Of a stretch of DNA of 64,000 nt, positions 36,187 through 46,182 are shown piece after piece. The notes under the pieces were generated by a model. The model was not told the DNA's origin, ran no database searches, and worked only from the letters and a program-made list of their open reading frames with translations. Position 1 is the stretch's first letter. Each line of letters starts with the position of its first letter. A program made the position numbers and the translations under genes. Source of the stretch: Ornithinimicrobium tianjinense (lineage in GTDB: Bacteria > Actinomycetota > Actinomycetes > Actinomycetales > Dermatophilaceae); contig NZ_BMEM01000004.1 in the NCBI RefSeq assembly GCF_014636495.1, forward strand, positions 35,994-99,993, read 5' to 3'.

Positions 36187-37122
36187 ATGACCAGCGCGCC
36201 GCCCGACCCCGCCCCGTTGACCCTGCCCCGCACACCAGCCCTGGTGCTGCGGGGCAGGGTCTTCGACGCGTCCCGCCCGGCGGTGATGGCCATCGTCAAC
36301 CGCACCTCGGACTCCTTCTGGGCAGGCAACCGCCACGCCGCGCTCGAGGATGCGATGACGGCGCTGCACGCCGCGGTCGCCGCCGGCGCCGACATCGTCG
36401 ACGTGGGCGGGGTGCGGGCGGGCCAGGAGGGCGCCTGGGTGGACGCGGACGAGGAGATCGGCCGCGTGCTGCCCTTCCTCGAGGCGGCGCGCGCGGCATA
36501 CCCGCAGCTCGTCCTCTCCCTGGACACCTGGCGCAGCGAGGTCGCCGCCGCCGCGGAGGGCGTGGTCGACCTCGTCAACGACACCTGGGCGGGGCACGAC
36601 CCTGACCTGGTCGGGGTCGCGGCGCGGATCGGCGCCGGAGTGGTGTGCTCGCACACCGGCGGACTGCCGCCGAGGACGGACCCCGTCGCGGTGAGGTATG
36701 CCGATGCTCGCGGCTCCGACGAGCTCGCCGTGGTCCGCGACGTGCTGGGGGTGCTGGCCGCGGGCGCCCGGGCGGCCGAGGCCGCCGGCGTGCCGAGGGA
36801 GCGGATCCTCGTCGACCCGACGCTCGACTTCGGCAAGACCACCCGGCACTCGCTGGTCACGCTGCGGCACACCGCCGACGTCGCTGCCCTGGGTTACCCG
36901 GTGCTGCAGGCGCTCTCGCGCAAGGACTTCGTCGGGGAGACCCTCGACCTGGAGGCCGACGAGCGGCTCGAAGGCACCCTGGCCGCGACCGCCGTGGCGG
37001 CCTGGCTCGGCACGACGGTCTTCCGGGCGCACGACGTGCGCGCGACGCGGCGGGTCGTGGACATGGTCGCGAGCATCCGCGGAGAGCGGCCGCCGGTGCG
37101 TGCTGTCCGTGGCGAGCCGTGA
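36187..37122 (+). CDS. folP2: FolP2-like dihydropteroate synthase paralogue
   Basis: This 311-residue TIM-barrel protein has VMAIVNRTSDSFWAGNRHAALEDAMTALHAAVAAGADIVDVGGVRAGQEG. The standard synthase motif is GILNVTPDSF; the IVNRT-DSF version and DVGGVRAG match mycobacterial FolP2 (Rv1207 type), reported to lack synthase activity. LSLDTWRSEVAAAA, LVNDTW, LVDPTLDFGKTTRHS and LSRKDFVGETLDL complete the barrel. No folate gene is adjacent, which also argues against a primary folate role. The true folP should lie elsewhere. Confidence 0.8.
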   Translation: MTSAPPDPAPLTLPRTPALVLRGRVFDASRPAVMAIVNRTSDSFWAGNRHAALEDAMTALHAAVAAGADIVDVGGVRAGQEGAWVDADEEIGRVLPFLEAARAAYPQLVLSLDTWRSEVAAAAEGVVDLVNDTWAGHDPDLVGVAARIGAGVVCSHTGGLPPRTDPVAVRYADARGSDELAVVRDVLGVLAAGARAAEAAGVPRERILVDPTLDFGKTTRHSLVTLRHTADVAALGYPVLQALSRKDFVGETLDLEADERLEGTLAATAVAAWLGTTVFRAHDVRATRRVVDMVASIRGERPPVRAVRGEP

Positions 37123-37197
37123 GTGGCTCGGGCACGGCATACCCGAGGAGCGCGGACCTGACCCACTCACCTGAGTGGCTCGGGCGACCCCCGGAGC

Positions 37198-38073
37198 TCA
37201 GTAGCGCTCGATGCCGGGCTGGCGCCCCTGGGCCATCTTCTCCAGGCGCGCGATGCGCTGGGCCATCGGCGGGTGGGTGGCGAACATCGCGGTGACGTCC
37301 TTGGCCCGGAACGGGTTGGCGATCATCATGTGGCTGGCGTTGACGACGCGCGGCTCCGGGGAGAGCGGCGCCCGCGCCGTGCCGGCCTCGAGCTTGCGCA
37401 GGGCGCTGGCCAGGGCGAGCGGGTCGCCGGTGAGCGCCGCGCCGTCCTCGTCCGCGTCATACTCACGGGTCCGGCTGATGGCCAGCTGGATGACGGTGGC
37501 GGCGAAGGGCGCCAGCAGCGCCATCGCGAGCATCGCCAGCGGGTTGCCGCCGTTCTCGCGGTTGCCGCCGCCGAAGAAGAGCATCATCTGGGCCACCGAG
37601 GTGATGACGCCCGCGACGCCGGCCGCCACCGAGCTGGTGAGGATGTCCCGGTTGTAGACGTGCATCAGCTCGTGGCCCAGGACGCCCCGCAGCTCGCGCT
37701 CGTCGAGCAGGTGCAGGATCCCCTCGGTGCAGCAGACGGCGGCGTTCTCGGGGTTGCGGCCGGTGGCGAAGGCGTTGGGCGCGGCCGTCGGGCTGACGTA
37801 GAGCCGCGGCATCGGCTTCTGCGCGACGGCCGAGAGCTCCTCGACGATGCGGTACATCTGCGGCTGCTGCTCGCGGGTCACCGGGTAGGCCCGCACGGCG
37901 CGGATCGCCAGCTTGTCGGAGTTCCAGTAGCTGTAGAAGGTGGTGCCGAGTCCGAGCAGCGCGAACAGCCAGATGTAGCGGCCGCCGCCGATCACGGCCC
38001 CGAGGCCGAGGAACAGGGCCCAGATCGCGCCGAACAGCAGCGCGGTCTTCAGGCCGTTGTAGTGCTTGTGCAT
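37198..38073 (-). CDS. htpX: Membrane zinc metalloprotease HtpX
   Basis: The 291-residue M48 protease has two N-terminal membrane helices, active site HELMH (His134, Glu135, His138) and the third zinc ligand in EYDADEDGA. Two further helices flank [18 protein letters not shown]. It degrades misfolded membrane proteins. It lies 49 bases downstream of nuoN on the same strand and may be read from the nuo transcript. It converges on folP2. Confidence 0.95.
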   Translation of the reverse strand: MHKHYNGLKTALLFGAIWALFLGLGAVIGGGRYIWLFALLGLGTTFYSYWNSDKLAIRAVRAYPVTREQQPQMYRIVEELSAVAQKPMPRLYVSPTAAPNAFATGRNPENAAVCCTEGILHLLDERELRGVLGHELMHVYNRDILTSSVAAGVAGVITSVAQMMLFFGGGNRENGGNPLAMLAMALLAPFAATVIQLAISRTREYDADEDGAALTGDPLALASALRKLEAGTARAPLSPEPRVVNASHMMIANPFRAKDVTAMFATHPPMAQRIARLEKMAQGRQPGIERY

Positions 38074-38122
38074 ATCGCTCCAAACGCGCTGGTCGAAGGC
38101 CTTGTTCCAGGACGGGAGGGGG

Positions 38123-39565
38123 TCAGAGCACCCCGACGGGCACGATGCTGCCGACGACGAGGAGGGCCGACAGGGTGGCGACCAGGCCCCACACCGCGAC
38201 CGGGGTATGCCGTTGCGGCGCCACCTCGGCGCCGCTCCCGGTCGGGCCGAGGAGCACCGCGAGCCAGCGGACGTAGACCGCGATGCCGATCGCGACGTTG
38301 ACCGCCGCCACGACCGCGAGCCACCAGGTGCCGTCGCCGACGACGGGGCGCAGGGCGACCACCTTGGCGACCAGGCCGACCACCGCGGGCGGCAGACCGG
38401 CGAGGGTGAGCAGCGCCAGCCCCAGCGGCAGCGCCAGGAGCGGACGGGACCGGACGAGCCCGCGCTGGGCCTCGAGGGAGGTGTCGCCCCCGCGCGTGGC
38501 CCGGGCGACCGCGACCACGACGACGAAGGCCAGGAGTGTGCCGGCGATGTAGACGAGGAGGTAGGAGCCGGCGGCGTGGACGGCCCGCGAGGAGAGCGAG
38601 GCCAGCGGGAGCAGCACCCAGCCGGCCTGGGCCACGGTCGACCAGGCGAGCAGACGCACGGCGTCGGTCTGCACGAGCGCGACGATGTTGCCGACCGTCA
38701 TCGACAGGGCGGCGAGCAGCGCCACCGCGAGCAGCGTGGTGTCGTCGACCGCTCCGAGAGCGCGGACGAGCACGACGAGGGCGCCCAGGGCCGCCACCTT
38801 GGAGACGGTCGCGAGGTAGGCGGTGATGGGCAGCGGCGCGGTCACGTAGGTGATCGGCGTCCAGGCGTGGAACGGGACGGCCGAGACCTTGAACGCCAGC
38901 CCGGCGAGGACGAAGACGGAGGCCAGCAGCAGGAGCACGGGCTCACGGGCGGTCGGCGCCCCGAGCAGCGCGGTGCCGGTCGCGGCGACCCACAGCGCCG
39001 CGCCCATCGCGAGGAGGCCGAAGGAGACGAGGGAGGTGGTGAGGAGCGCGACCGCGCCCTCGACCGAGCGGGCCCGCCGCTCCCCGGCCCAGCGCGGGTC
39101 GGTCAGTGCGACGAGCACGACGGTCGGCAGGGTCGCCAGCTCGATCGAGACGAGCAGGGTCCCCAGGTCGCCCGCCGCCGGGACCGACGCGGCACCCGCC
39201 GTGGCCCCGAGCAGGAGCGCGACCACCACCGGGGTGCGGTCGCCCTCGGCCGACCACTCGGGCCAGGCCAGGACGAGCACGACCAGAGCGCCCAGCAGGG
39301 CCGCCACCTGGAGGGCGGAGACAAGTCGGTCCGCGGCGTAGAGGCACTCCCCGCTGGCCAGGCAGAACGCCTGGACGCTGTCGCCGGCGCCCAGGAGCAC
39401 GCCGGGGAGCGCGGCGCCGGCCCCGACCAGCAGGCCCACGGCGGCCGTGGCCAGGTGCACGGTCCGCCGACCCAGCACCAGCGCGTCGAGGACGAGGACC
39501 AGCACGGCGGCGACGACGGGGGCCAGCACGGGCAGGGTGGAGAGCAGGTGCACCTCGAGGCTCAT
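38123..39565 (-). CDS. nuoN: NADH-quinone oxidoreductase subunit N
   Basis: The 480-residue antiporter-like subunit of complex I has about 14 helices. Characteristic segments include [41 protein letters not shown], whose helix 7/8 region holds conserved lysines. It overlaps the nuoM stop by four bases and is the last nuo gene in the block. Confidence 0.92.
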   Translation of the reverse strand: MSLEVHLLSTLPVLAPVVAAVLVLVLDALVLGRRTVHLATAAVGLLVGAGAALPGVLLGAGDSVQAFCLASGECLYAADRLVSALQVAALLGALVVLVLAWPEWSAEGDRTPVVVALLLGATAGAASVPAAGDLGTLLVSIELATLPTVVLVALTDPRWAGERRARSVEGAVALLTTSLVSFGLLAMGAALWVAATGTALLGAPTAREPVLLLLASVFVLAGLAFKVSAVPFHAWTPITYVTAPLPITAYLATVSKVAALGALVVLVRALGAVDDTTLLAVALLAALSMTVGNIVALVQTDAVRLLAWSTVAQAGWVLLPLASLSSRAVHAAGSYLLVYIAGTLLAFVVVVAVARATRGGDTSLEAQRGLVRSRPLLALPLGLALLTLAGLPPAVVGLVAKVVALRPVVGDGTWWLAVVAAVNVAIGIAVYVRWLAVLLGPTGSGAEVAPQRHTPVAVWGLVATLSALLVVGSIVPVGVL

Positions 39566-41169
39566 CGCCCGATCACCGCCACCACCGAGGCCTCCGTGAC
39601 CGTCAGCAGGAGCACCGGCAGCACCCCGACGGCGACGACGAGCACGCCGAGGATCCGCAGCGCCACGCGCTCGGTGCGCACGGCGTCCGGGATCCGCGGC
39701 TCGACGCGGTCACCCGACCAGACCTCGTGCAGCACGCGAACACCGTAGGCGACGGCGAGGGCCCCGCCTACCGCCGCGGCCACGGCATACAGGCGGAACC
39801 AGCCGTCGGGACGGTCGGCCGCAGGCGTCCACGCGGCGTAGACGGCGCCGATCTCGCCCCAGAAGCCGGCCAGTCCCGGCAGGCCCATGGAGGCGGCGAT
39901 GCCCAGCACCAGCCAGGCCCCGAGCCGGGGCGCGCCCTCGCGCAGGGCCGCGCGCGCCACGCTGAGGTGGGCCGAGCCCCAGCGGTGCTTGAGCCCGCCG
40001 ACCACGACGAAGAGCAGCGCAGAGATGAGCCCGTGGGCGACGTTGCCGAAGAGCGCGGCCTGCAGCCCTGTCTGGGTGCCGGAGGCCAGCCCCAGGACCA
40101 CGAAGCCGAGGTGCGCGATCGAGGACCACGCGATGAGCCGCTTGAGGTCGGGCTCGACGAGGCAGGCCAGCGCCGCCCAGATGACGCCGGTGACACCGAG
40201 CCCCCCGAGCAGCGGCGCCCAGAGCGAGAAGCCCTCGGGCACGACCGGGATCACCAGCCGAACGATGCCGTAGGTCCCGAGCTTGAGGAGGACGGCGGCC
40301 AGGAGCACCGAGCCCGCCGTGGGCGCGGTCGCGTGCACCCACGGCAGCCAGGTGTGGAGCGGGAAGACCGGGATCTTGAGGGCGAGGCCGAGGAGCAGCA
40401 CCGCGGCGAGGACGGCCTGGGCGGCGGGCGGGATGCCCTGGCCGCGCAGCTCGGCCCACCGGGACAGGTCGGTGGTGCCGGTCGCGGTCGCGACGCCGAG
40501 CAGCCCGAGGAGCATCAGGGTCGAGCCGATCACCGTCACCATGAGGAAGCGGATCGCCGCCCCGTCACGGTCGCTGCCGGGGTCGCCGTAGCGGGCGACC
40601 AGCACCCACATCGGCACGAGCACCAGCTCGAAACCCACGAAGAAGAGGATCGCGTCCCCGGCCAGGAACGCGACGAGGGCGCCGAGCGTGACGAGGAGCA
40701 GGCACGCGTGGTAGGTCGCCAGGCCCGGGACGTCGAGGCTGCGCACGTCCGGGATCGGCGACGTCACGGCCACGTCCTCGTCCGAGACCGGGGTATGCCG
40801 TGCCGGCGGCGGCACGTGCAGGTGCAGGAGGGTGGCGACGACGCTCACCACGGCGGTGAGCAGCAGGAGCGGGATGCTCAGACCGTCTGCCTGCAGGCGC
40901 AACCACACCCCGAGGCCGGGGATCCACGGCAGCTCGAGCACCGGTCGGTGCAGCGCGACACCGGCGACACCGAGCGCCGAGGCCGACGTCGCCGTGACGG
41001 CCAGCGCCCTGATCGTCGTGTGGCCGGGGGCGGTGGGCCAGCGGCCCGCGACGAGGAGGGTGACGGCGACGAGGAGCAGGGGCGCGAGGGCGAGCGCGAG
41101 CCAGGCGGTCCCGAGGTCGGGGACGAGCGCGGCGGTGGCGCGGGCGAGGTCGGTCAGCCGGTCGGTCAT
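39562..41169 (-). CDS. nuoM: NADH-quinone oxidoreductase subunit M
   Basis: The 535-residue proton-pumping subunit has FFVGFELVLVPMWVLVARYGDP (the conserved helix 5 Glu), LLGLALKIPVFPLHTWLPWVHATAPTAGSVLLAAVLLKLGTYGIVRL and DLKRLIAWSSIAHLGFVVLGL. The start MTDRLTDLARATA overlaps the nuoL stop by four bases. An extra polar loop, PPPARHTPVSDEDVAVTSPIPD, lies between early helices. Confidence 0.95.
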   Translation of the reverse strand: MTDRLTDLARATAALVPDLGTAWLALALAPLLLVAVTLLVAGRWPTAPGHTTIRALAVTATSASALGVAGVALHRPVLELPWIPGLGVWLRLQADGLSIPLLLLTAVVSVVATLLHLHVPPPARHTPVSDEDVAVTSPIPDVRSLDVPGLATYHACLLLVTLGALVAFLAGDAILFFVGFELVLVPMWVLVARYGDPGSDRDGAAIRFLMVTVIGSTLMLLGLLGVATATGTTDLSRWAELRGQGIPPAAQAVLAAVLLLGLALKIPVFPLHTWLPWVHATAPTAGSVLLAAVLLKLGTYGIVRLVIPVVPEGFSLWAPLLGGLGVTGVIWAALACLVEPDLKRLIAWSSIAHLGFVVLGLASGTQTGLQAALFGNVAHGLISALLFVVVGGLKHRWGSAHLSVARAALREGAPRLGAWLVLGIAASMGLPGLAGFWGEIGAVYAAWTPAADRPDGWFRLYAVAAAVGGALAVAYGVRVLHEVWSGDRVEPRIPDAVRTERVALRILGVLVVAVGVLPVLLLTVTEASVVAVIGR

Positions 41170-43217
41170 CGCGTGACCACCCCCACGGCGGCCAGGACGA
41201 GGACGGCGCCCAGCACGAGGGCCATGGCCGGGGTGGCGCGGCGGGGGGTCAGCCACTGCGCCGTGCGGCCGAGCAGGCGGGTGCCGACGCCACCGGCGCG
41301 GACCCAGGCGTCCAGGACCTCTCGGTCGAACCAGGTGAGGGCCTCGGCGAGCGCCACGACCGGGGTCGCGACGACGAGCCGGTAGGCGTAGTCGAAGCCG
41401 AGACCCCGCTCGGCGGCGATGCTCAGGGCCGCCGGGACCCGGGCGCCCGCGTCACGGGTGCGGACACCCCGCGCGGCGAGGGCGACGGCGGCAGCAGCCA
41501 CGACCATGAGCAGCAGGGTGACGACCAGCAGCTGGACGTTGAGGTGGATGTCGTTGCGCCAGACCGGCAGCGCGGCCACCACGCTGCCCAGGAGCGTCAT
41601 GAGGGTGAGCACCGTGGTGCCCAGCCGCGCCGAGGAGCTGATCGCCGACTCGGCCCGCTCCAGCCCCTCGGCCTCGTGGAGGACCGCGGGCTCGTCGAAG
41701 AAGTCGTCGATGCGCTCGATCTCGCCCTGGTGGTAGGTCGCCGCGTGCACCTCCGCCTCCGTGGGTCGGTCGAGCACCAGCCACGCGCGCATGCAGTAGG
41801 CCGCGGTGAGCGGTGCGGCCGCACCGACCGAGGACAGCACGATGACCGAGGCGACCCCGCCGGAGGACACGGCTCCTGCCTCGGCCGTCCCGAGGATCAG
41901 CTCCTTGGAGAAGAACCCGACGAAGGGCGGGACCCCGGCCAGGCCCAGCAGCCCCCAGGCCAGCCGCCGACGGAGGACGCGGTAGCGCCGGGCACCGGAG
42001 GCGACGAGGGTCATCGCGGTGCCGCCGACCAGCACCCCCAACCAGCCGACGGTGAGGAAGAGCAGGGCCTTGAACCAGGCGTGGGCGATGAGGTGCTGGG
42101 CGGCGGCGTCGGGCCCGGACTCCGGGGTGGCCGCGGCCAGCGCGGCGAGCATGAGGGCGACCTGGCTCACGGTGGACCAGGCCAGCAGCCGCTTGATGTC
42201 GCCCTGGGCGAAGGCGAGCAGCGCCGCGCCGAGGACGGTCACGCTGGCCAGCACCGCGAGCAGCAGGCGCGCGGGCCCGGTGATCGCGAGCAGCGGGAAG
42301 AGGTGGGTCAGCACGACGGTGCCTGCCGCGACCATCGTCGCCGCGTGGATGAGCGCGGACGCCGGGGTCGGGCCCTCCATCGCGTCGGGCAGCCAGTCCT
42401 GGAAGGGGAAGGTGGCGGACTTGCCGGCGACGCCGAGCACCAGCAGCACCATGGCGACCACGAGGCCCGGGCCCTGGCCGACGGCCACCCAGTGCTCGAC
42501 GATCCGGGTCAGGGAGGTGGTGCCCGCGCCGCCCGCGAGCATGACCAGACCGAGCACGAAGCCGATGTCGGCCGTGCGCGTGACGAGCAGCGCCTTCGCT
42601 GCCGCGCGCCGGGCGGCGCGCTTGGTGGAGTGGTGGCCGATGAGCAGGTAGGAGCACCAGCCCATCACCTCCCAGCCGACGATGAGCAGGAGCACGTCGT
42701 CGGCGTGCACGGTGAGCAGCATGGCGGCGGTGAACAGCGACACGGTCGCCGCGAAGGTCCGGTAGCGCGGGTCGTACCAGAGGTACCAGCGGGCGTAGAC
42801 CTGCACGACCGTCGCGACCGTGGCGACCGTGGCCGCGATCAGCGCCAGCGGCCAGGTCGCCACCAGGCCCAGCGGCACGTCGAGCTCACCCAGGGGCAGC
42901 GCGCCGATCGTCCCGGAGGCCCGACGGCCCCCCGGGGCGGCGGTCACGGCATACAGCTGCCAGACGGTGGCGGCCCAGGTGGCCAGTGCGCCGCCCACCC
43001 CGATCCAGGCGGCCAGCCGGTTGGAGCGGCCGGACAGCGTGATGCCGGCGAGCGCCGCGAGGACGGACAGCAGCACGGCCCACTGGGCGGGGGTCCCCCA
43101 GAGGTCGGGGACCGGCAGTGTCGGGAGGGGCAGCGACGGCAGCTGGACGTCGGCCCAGGACAGCTCGTCCGGGTCGGGCAGCAAGGCCGACGGTGCGGTC
43201 GTCAGCTCGGCGCTCAC
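41166..43217 (-). CDS. nuoL: NADH-quinone oxidoreductase subunit L
   Basis: The 683-residue distal pumping subunit has GWEVMGWCSYLLIGHHSTKRAARRAAAKALLVTRTADIGFVLGL and GKSATFPFQDWLPDAMEGPTPASALIHAATMVAAGTVVLTHLFPLL, both NuoL signatures with the conserved Glu and Lys. The C-terminal lateral helix region follows residue 520. It overlaps nuoK and nuoM by four bases each. Confidence 0.95.
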   Translation of the reverse strand: MSAELTTAPSALLPDPDELSWADVQLPSLPLPTLPVPDLWGTPAQWAVLLSVLAALAGITLSGRSNRLAAWIGVGGALATWAATVWQLYAVTAAPGGRRASGTIGALPLGELDVPLGLVATWPLALIAATVATVATVVQVYARWYLWYDPRYRTFAATVSLFTAAMLLTVHADDVLLLIVGWEVMGWCSYLLIGHHSTKRAARRAAAKALLVTRTADIGFVLGLVMLAGGAGTTSLTRIVEHWVAVGQGPGLVVAMVLLVLGVAGKSATFPFQDWLPDAMEGPTPASALIHAATMVAAGTVVLTHLFPLLAITGPARLLLAVLASVTVLGAALLAFAQGDIKRLLAWSTVSQVALMLAALAAATPESGPDAAAQHLIAHAWFKALLFLTVGWLGVLVGGTAMTLVASGARRYRVLRRRLAWGLLGLAGVPPFVGFFSKELILGTAEAGAVSSGGVASVIVLSSVGAAAPLTAAYCMRAWLVLDRPTEAEVHAATYHQGEIERIDDFFDEPAVLHEAEGLERAESAISSSARLGTTVLTLMTLLGSVVAALPVWRNDIHLNVQLLVVTLLLMVVAAAAVALAARGVRTRDAGARVPAALSIAAERGLGFDYAYRLVVATPVVALAEALTWFDREVLDAWVRAGGVGTRLLGRTAQWLTPRRATPAMALVLGAVLVLAAVGVVTR

Positions 43218-43558
43218 GCCTCTGCCTCCTGGGTGTCCCGGTCCCGGGGGTCGAGGTCCGCGTGGAGGTCGAGGTGGCCGCGCGCGCGGAAGAGCGCGAG
43301 CAGCACGGCGAGGGCGACGACGACCTCGGCAGCGGCGATCGTGATGACGAACAGGGTCAGCACGGGACCCGACGTCGCAGCGGCCTGGTCCGGGGAGGTC
43401 GCCGTCTGGCCGACGGTGACGAGAAGGAGGCCGGCGGCGCCGAGGAGCAGCTCGACGCCGACGAGGACGAGCACGGCGTGCCGACGCGCGAGGATGCCGT
43501 AGACCCCCAGGCCGGCGAGCACGGCGACGAGCAGGTAGGGCAGGGCGGGGCGGATCAT
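43214..43558 (-). CDS. nuoK: NADH-quinone oxidoreductase subunit K
   Basis: The 114-residue, three-helix subunit has YGILARRHAVLVLVGVELLLGAAGLLLVTVG, with the conserved helix 2 Glu. LTLFVITIAAAEVVVALAVLLALFRARGHLDL carries the helix 3 Glu. It overlaps nuoJ and nuoL by four bases. Confidence 0.93.
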   Translation of the reverse strand: MIRPALPYLLVAVLAGLGVYGILARRHAVLVLVGVELLLGAAGLLLVTVGQTATSPDQAAATSGPVLTLFVITIAAAEVVVALAVLLALFRARGHLDLHADLDPRDRDTQEAEA

Positions 43559-44067
43559 GCCTGCTCCCCCTCCCGCCCGCCGACGGGTGCCCGGGCGACG
43601 GCCACGCCGGCGACCAGCGCGAGCAGCAGCAGCACGGACAGCAGCTCGAACGGCCAGACGTAGGTGCCGAAGATGCCGGTGGCCACCGCGGTGCTGTCCG
43701 GTCCGGTCACCTCGGCGCGACCGTCGCCGAGGGTGGCCAGCAGGGCCCCGCCCAGGAGGATCGTCGTGCCGGCGCCCACCAGGGCGGACGCCCCGCGCTG
43801 CGGCAGCGAGGTGACGACGGGAACGCCGCCGCTGCGGGTGAGCATGAGCGCGAAGAGCACCAGCACGACCACCGCGCCGACGTAGACGAGCAGCTGGACG
43901 AGCGCGACCAGCTCGGCGCCGAGCACGAGGTAGCAGCCGGCGAGGCCGCCGAGGGTCACGACGAGCCAGAGCGCGGCGTGCAGGACGCGGACGGACATCA
44001 CCGCGAGCAGGCCGGAGCCGGCGGTGACCAGGCCGACGGCCAGGAACAGGACGTCGAGACCGCTCAC
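43555..44067 (-). CDS. nuoJ: NADH-quinone oxidoreductase subunit J
   Basis: The 170-residue, five-helix subunit reads [49 protein letters not shown], the NuoJ helix 3 region. The GTG start overlaps the nuoI stop by four bases. Confidence 0.92.
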   Translation of the reverse strand: MSGLDVLFLAVGLVTAGSGLLAVMSVRVLHAALWLVVTLGGLAGCYLVLGAELVALVQLLVYVGAVVVLVLFALMLTRSGGVPVVTSLPQRGASALVGAGTTILLGGALLATLGDGRAEVTGPDSTAVATGIFGTYVWPFELLSVLLLLALVAGVAVARAPVGGREGEQA

Positions 44068-44552
44068 CGATCGTCTCCCGCGGGAGCGTCCGGGGTGTAG
44101 CCGTCGTAACCCTCTGGCCAGGTGGACTCGGGCACCCGCTCCATCCACGTGCCGAGGCGCTCCTTGTCGTGGAGCAGGTTGCGGATGTCGCCCTCCGCGT
44201 AGGCGAAGTCCGGGGCCCAGAAGAGCGCGTCGAACGGGCAGACCTCGACACAGATCCCGCAGTACATGCACAGCGAGTAGTCGATGTCGAAGCGGTCCAG
44301 GACGTTCTTCTGCCGGTCCCGCCCGCCTTCGGTCTGCGCCGGGATCGTCTCCTTGTGCGAGTCGATCGTGATGCACCAGTCCGGGCACTCGCGGGCGCAG
44401 AGCATGCAGGAGGTGCAGTTCTCCTCGAGGAGCGCGATGACCCCGCGTGACCGCTCGGGCAGGTCCGGCTGGACGTGGGGGTACTGCACGGTGTGGGCGC
44501 CCCGGGCGAGGACCTTCGCGGTCGTCGCCAGACCCTTGATCAGACCCTTCAT
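44064..44552 (-). CDS. nuoI: NADH-quinone oxidoreductase subunit I
   Basis: The 162-residue subunit carries two [4Fe-4S] motifs, [15 protein letters not shown] and [16 protein letters not shown], for clusters N6a and N6b. The ATG overlaps the nuoH stop by four bases. Both clusters are intact, so this subunit looks functional despite the missing nuoDEFG. Confidence 0.95.
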   Translation of the reverse strand: MKGLIKGLATTAKVLARGAHTVQYPHVQPDLPERSRGVIALLEENCTSCMLCARECPDWCITIDSHKETIPAQTEGGRDRQKNVLDRFDIDYSLCMYCGICVEVCPFDALFWAPDFAYAEGDIRNLLHDKERLGTWMERVPESTWPEGYDGYTPDAPAGDDR

Positions 44553-45526
44553 GACAGCACCACCACCCCGGCGGCCGTGATCGCGAGCTGAAGGAGCCCG
44601 ATCGGGAGCAGGACGAGCCAGGCCAGCCGCTGCAGCTGGTCCTCGCGCACGCGGGGCCAGGCGACGCGCATCCAGAGGAAGAGCGCGCCGACGGCGGTGG
44701 CCTTGACGAGGGTCCACATTGCACCGACGGCGGCGACGTCACCCCACGGGCCGCGCCACCCGCCGAGGAAGAGGACGGTGAACAGCACCGCCATGACCAC
44801 CATGCCGGCATACTCCGCCAGCAGGAAGAAGGCGAAGCGCAGACCGGTGTACTCGGTGAACGCCCCGAAGACGATCTCCGCGTCCGCGATGGGAGCGTCG
44901 AACGGGGTGCGCTGGAGCTCGGCGACGCTGGCGACCAGGAAGACGAACGCGGCCGGCGCCTGCCAGAGCAGCCACCACCACGACCAGGCCTCGACGATGC
45001 CCGTCAGCGAGAGAGTGCCGGCGGCCAGCGCGACGCTCGCGGCGCTCAGCACGAGCGGGAGCTCGTAGGAGACGAGCTGAGCGCCGGCGCGCATGCCGCC
45101 GAGCAGGGAGTACTTGTTGCCGCTGCCCCAGCCCGCCATGAGGGTGCCGATCACCCCGACGCTGGTGGCGGCCAGCACGAAGAGCAGCGACGCCGGCACC
45201 TCGGCCGCGACCCACGCGGCGCTGAAGGGGATCGCCGCGAGCGCGACCAGGTAAGGGATGAGCGCCACGGCCGGGGCGAGGCGGAAGACGTGCCGGTCGG
45301 CCGCCGCCGGGGTCACGTCCTCCTTCTGCACGAACTTGATGCCGTCGGCGACCAGCTGCAGGATCCCGTGCGGTCCGGCCTCCATCGGCCCGAGGCGCCC
45401 CTGCATGTGGCCCATGAGCTTGTGCTCAAGCTGCCCCAGCGCCAGAGGCAGCGTCAGGAAGGCCGCCAGGACGACGACGGCCTTGAGCGCTACCTCGACG
45501 AGGAGGGGGAGGTCGGTGAGCATCAT
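44549..45526 (-). CDS. nuoH: NADH-quinone oxidoreductase subunit H
   Basis: The 325-residue, eight-helix subunit forms part of the quinone chamber. It has [40 protein letters not shown]. The canonical GPN is GPM, and the loop is followed by [45 protein letters not shown]. It is the first gene of the nuoHIJKLMN block, with no nuoG upstream. Adjacent ATGs at 45526 and 45523 are both possible starts. No strong ribosome site. Confidence 0.93.
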   Translation of the reverse strand: MMLTDLPLLVEVALKAVVVLAAFLTLPLALGQLEHKLMGHMQGRLGPMEAGPHGILQLVADGIKFVQKEDVTPAAADRHVFRLAPAVALIPYLVALAAIPFSAAWVAAEVPASLLFVLAATSVGVIGTLMAGWGSGNKYSLLGGMRAGAQLVSYELPLVLSAASVALAAGTLSLTGIVEAWSWWWLLWQAPAAFVFLVASVAELQRTPFDAPIADAEIVFGAFTEYTGLRFAFFLLAEYAGMVVMAVLFTVLFLGGWRGPWGDVAAVGAMWTLVKATAVGALFLWMRVAWPRVREDQLQRLAWLVLLPIGLLQLAITAAGVVVLS

Positions 45527-45592
45527 CGCCACACTAACCAACGCGGGGGCGGCCCCGCTGCCCCCATGCCGGGAGACGGGCGATTCTCGCAG

Positions 45593-45637
45593 GTGACATC
45601 ACGATGGTTGCGGGTGACGTCGGAATGATGTCATCAT
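45593..45637. promoter_or_regulatory. Cluster of TGACNTCA-like palindromes
   Basis: GTGACATCAC (45593-45602), GTGACGTC (45614-45621) and the perfect palindrome ATGATGTCATCAT (45625-45637) lie within 45 bases directly before the RHH-type gene and upstream of nuoH. They are spaced as repeated half-sites and suit an RHH autoregulator. Confidence 0.5.
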
Positions 45638-45643
45638 GGCGTC

Positions 45644-46153
45644 ATGGACCTGACCCCCTACCTCGACTCGGTCGCAGCCGACCTCGACAAGGCCACCGCG
45701 CTGGCCGACGAGCACGTCCGCGACGTGGCCCATCGGCTCGCCGCCGCCCTCGAGCCCGGCCTCCGGCTGGCCCTCGTCCGCGCGGTGTCCGACACCGCCG
45801 CGCACATCAGCACCGAGCTGGACGACGTCGTCGTCACGGTGACCCTGGCCGGCGCCGAGCCGCTCATCGGGGTGACGCGCACCGCTCGCGTGGAGCCGGT
45901 GCCGCCGACCCCGCCCGCTCCCCCGTCGCCGCCTGGCGGTCCGGAGGAGGACGACGGCGGCCTCGCCCGCATCAGCCTGCGCCTGCCCGAGCAGCTCAAG
46001 GCCCGCGCCGAGGAGCACGCGGCCCGGGCCGGCCAGTCGCTCAACACCTTCCTCGTGCAGACGGTCCGCCGCGCCACCAGCGGCGAGGACTCACCGCAGA
46101 CGCACGCCCCGACCGCCGCCCACGGATCCCGCCGGATCACCGGCTGGGCCTGA
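45644..46153 (+). CDS. HicB/Arc-like ribbon-helix-helix protein
   Basis: The 169-residue protein's C-terminal segment ARISLRLPEQLKARAEEHAARAGQSLNTFLVQTVRRAT has the Arc/HicB ribbon-helix-helix pattern. A Pro-rich linker separates it from an N-terminal helical region (MDLTPYLDSVAADLDKATALADEHVRDVAHRL). No HicA toxin is adjacent; the partner is a DUF4097 protein, a common actinobacterial pairing. It probably binds the palindromes upstream and represses this operon. Confidence 0.75.
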   Translation: MDLTPYLDSVAADLDKATALADEHVRDVAHRLAAALEPGLRLALVRAVSDTAAHISTELDDVVVTVTLAGAEPLIGVTRTARVEPVPPTPPAPPSPPGGPEEDDGGLARISLRLPEQLKARAEEHAARAGQSLNTFLVQTVRRATSGEDSPQTHAPTAAHGSRRITGWA

Positions 46154-46182
46154 CACCCACCGACACCCCACCAGGAGCAGAG

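Noticed and set aside
38066-41385. Large plus-strand frames rich in Arg, Gly and Asp across nuoNM
   Set aside because: They are typical shadows of GC-rich membrane protein genes, with extreme composition and no domains.
45644-46153. HicAB toxin-antitoxin system
   Set aside because: The product has an RHH domain, but no HicA toxin is encoded on either side; the partner is a DUF4097 protein.
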